A DNA stretch of 64,000 nucleotides from Methylobacterium sp. J-088 (lineage in GTDB: Bacteria > Pseudomonadota > Alphaproteobacteria > Rhizobiales > Beijerinckiaceae): assembly GCF_022829295.1 (NCBI RefSeq), contig NZ_JAKSYH010000260.1:1-64000 (forward strand). The letters run 5' to 3'. A program made the translations under genes and the position numbers. A model generated the notes under the pieces. It was not told the DNA's origin. It did no database searches and was given only the letters and a program-made list of their open reading frames with translations. Positions within the stretch are counted from its first letter, which is position 1, and every line of letters starts with the position of its first letter. Positions 63,690 through 64,000 of this stretch are shown here, piece by piece.

Positions 63690-64000
63690 TCAGGAGCGCC
63701 AGCGCAGCTCCCTGCGCTCCAGCGGGTTCGTGAACGCGCGGTCGTCGCGACTCGCTTCCAGCGCTTCGCGCTTCAGGCGGAAATACCATTGCGACGGCAG
63801 GTCGCCCTGGCCGAACAGCACCATGGTCGGCTTGCGGTCGAGGCCGTCCTGCGCGTGCTGGAGCACCTGCTGGTCCTGGGTCAGGAACTGCCGCATCAAC
63901 GGGCGGGCGACCGGCTTGAGCAGGTTCAGCGTCGGCATGCTCCAGTAGAGGGCGTTGGTGAGCAGCGTCCGGTCCGGTGTCAGCGGCGTCGCGAAAGTGT
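63690..64000 (-). CDS. C-terminal fragment of a Rieske-type aromatic-ring oxygenase, cut by the window edge
   Basis: The frame enters from the right edge and gives 102 residues ending at 63690. Readable parts are TFATPLTPDRTLLTNALYWS, then PVARPLMRQFLTQDQQVLQH and GDLPSQWYFRLKREALEA. This pattern is like the C-terminal tail of pheophorbide-a-oxygenase-like Rieske proteins (aromatic-ring hydroxylating dioxygenases). The Rieske and Fe-binding domains would lie outside the window. The assignment is by general resemblance only. Confidence 0.5.
   Translation of the reverse strand, partial: TFATPLTPDRTLLTNALYWSMPTLNLLKPVARPLMRQFLTQDQQVLQHAQDGLDRKPTMVLFGQGDLPSQWYFRLKREALEASRDDRAFTNPLERRELRWRS

Overview
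The window is GC-rich chromosomal DNA from an alphaproteobacterium of the Methylobacterium/Methylorubrum type (Hyphomicrobiales). The evidence is the split PhyR/NepR general stress response (GSR) module, a lanmodulin-like EF-hand protein, a KGG-repeat stress protein, and frequent GTG and occasional TTG starts. No rRNA, tRNA, CRISPR array or intact insertion sequence was found.

Layout. 1-7.4 kb is a small exopolysaccharide-type island of less GC-rich DNA with long non-coding spacers: a Wzz/BY-kinase-like co-polymerase, a GT8 glycosyltransferase, a PhyH-like dioxygenase and a secreted glycoside-hydrolase-fold protein. 7.6-10.5 kb holds envelope and redox genes (L,D-transpeptidase, VOC protein, cNMP-binding protein, SCO-like protein). 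10.6-13.9 kb is a GSR island: a KGG protein, a secreted protein, a probable small RNA, phyR and nepR (divergent), a DUF1328 membrane protein and a 56-residue peptide gene. Each has a sequence of the form GGAAC-N16/17-(C)GTT upstream, the promoter type read by sigma-EcfG. 14-30.8 kb is metabolic housekeeping: MBL hydrolase, DUF1499, AsmA, succinyl-CoA:3-ketoacid CoA-transferase scoAB, aconitase acnA, a TPR lipoprotein, M17 and M20 peptidases, a chromate transporter, and an SDR with a divergent ArsR-type regulator. 31-37 kb has a GT-C-like membrane protein, a CopA copper ATPase and a frameshifted glutathione S-transferase gene.

36.9-49.8 kb is an 11-gene run, all on the minus strand. Transcription order is inositol-3-phosphate synthase, HD-like protein, methyltransferase, Gfo/Idh dehydrogenase, YcaO, sugar-isomerase-type TIM barrel, GT4 glycosyltransferase, PIG-L deacetylase, UDG-like protein, then a flippase-like membrane protein and a PhoR-type kinase. 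Several genes overlap by 1-11 bases. Ino1, GT4 and PIG-L are the same three enzyme types that begin mycothiol synthesis, but here they sit with YcaO and cyclitol-type enzymes. I read this as an uncharacterised pathway for an inositol-containing, amino-sugar-containing small molecule or glycolipid.

50-64 kb carries a lytic transglycosylase, an EmrAB efflux pair, an HdeD stress membrane protein with its own GSR promoter, a PBP1A with an unusual C-terminal nuclease-fold-like domain, small conserved proteins, the lanmodulin homologue, a Tat-exported oligopeptide-binding protein, an MBL lipase-like protein, and the C-terminal part of a Rieske-type oxygenase running off the window.

Families were assigned by eye from motifs; no database search was possible.
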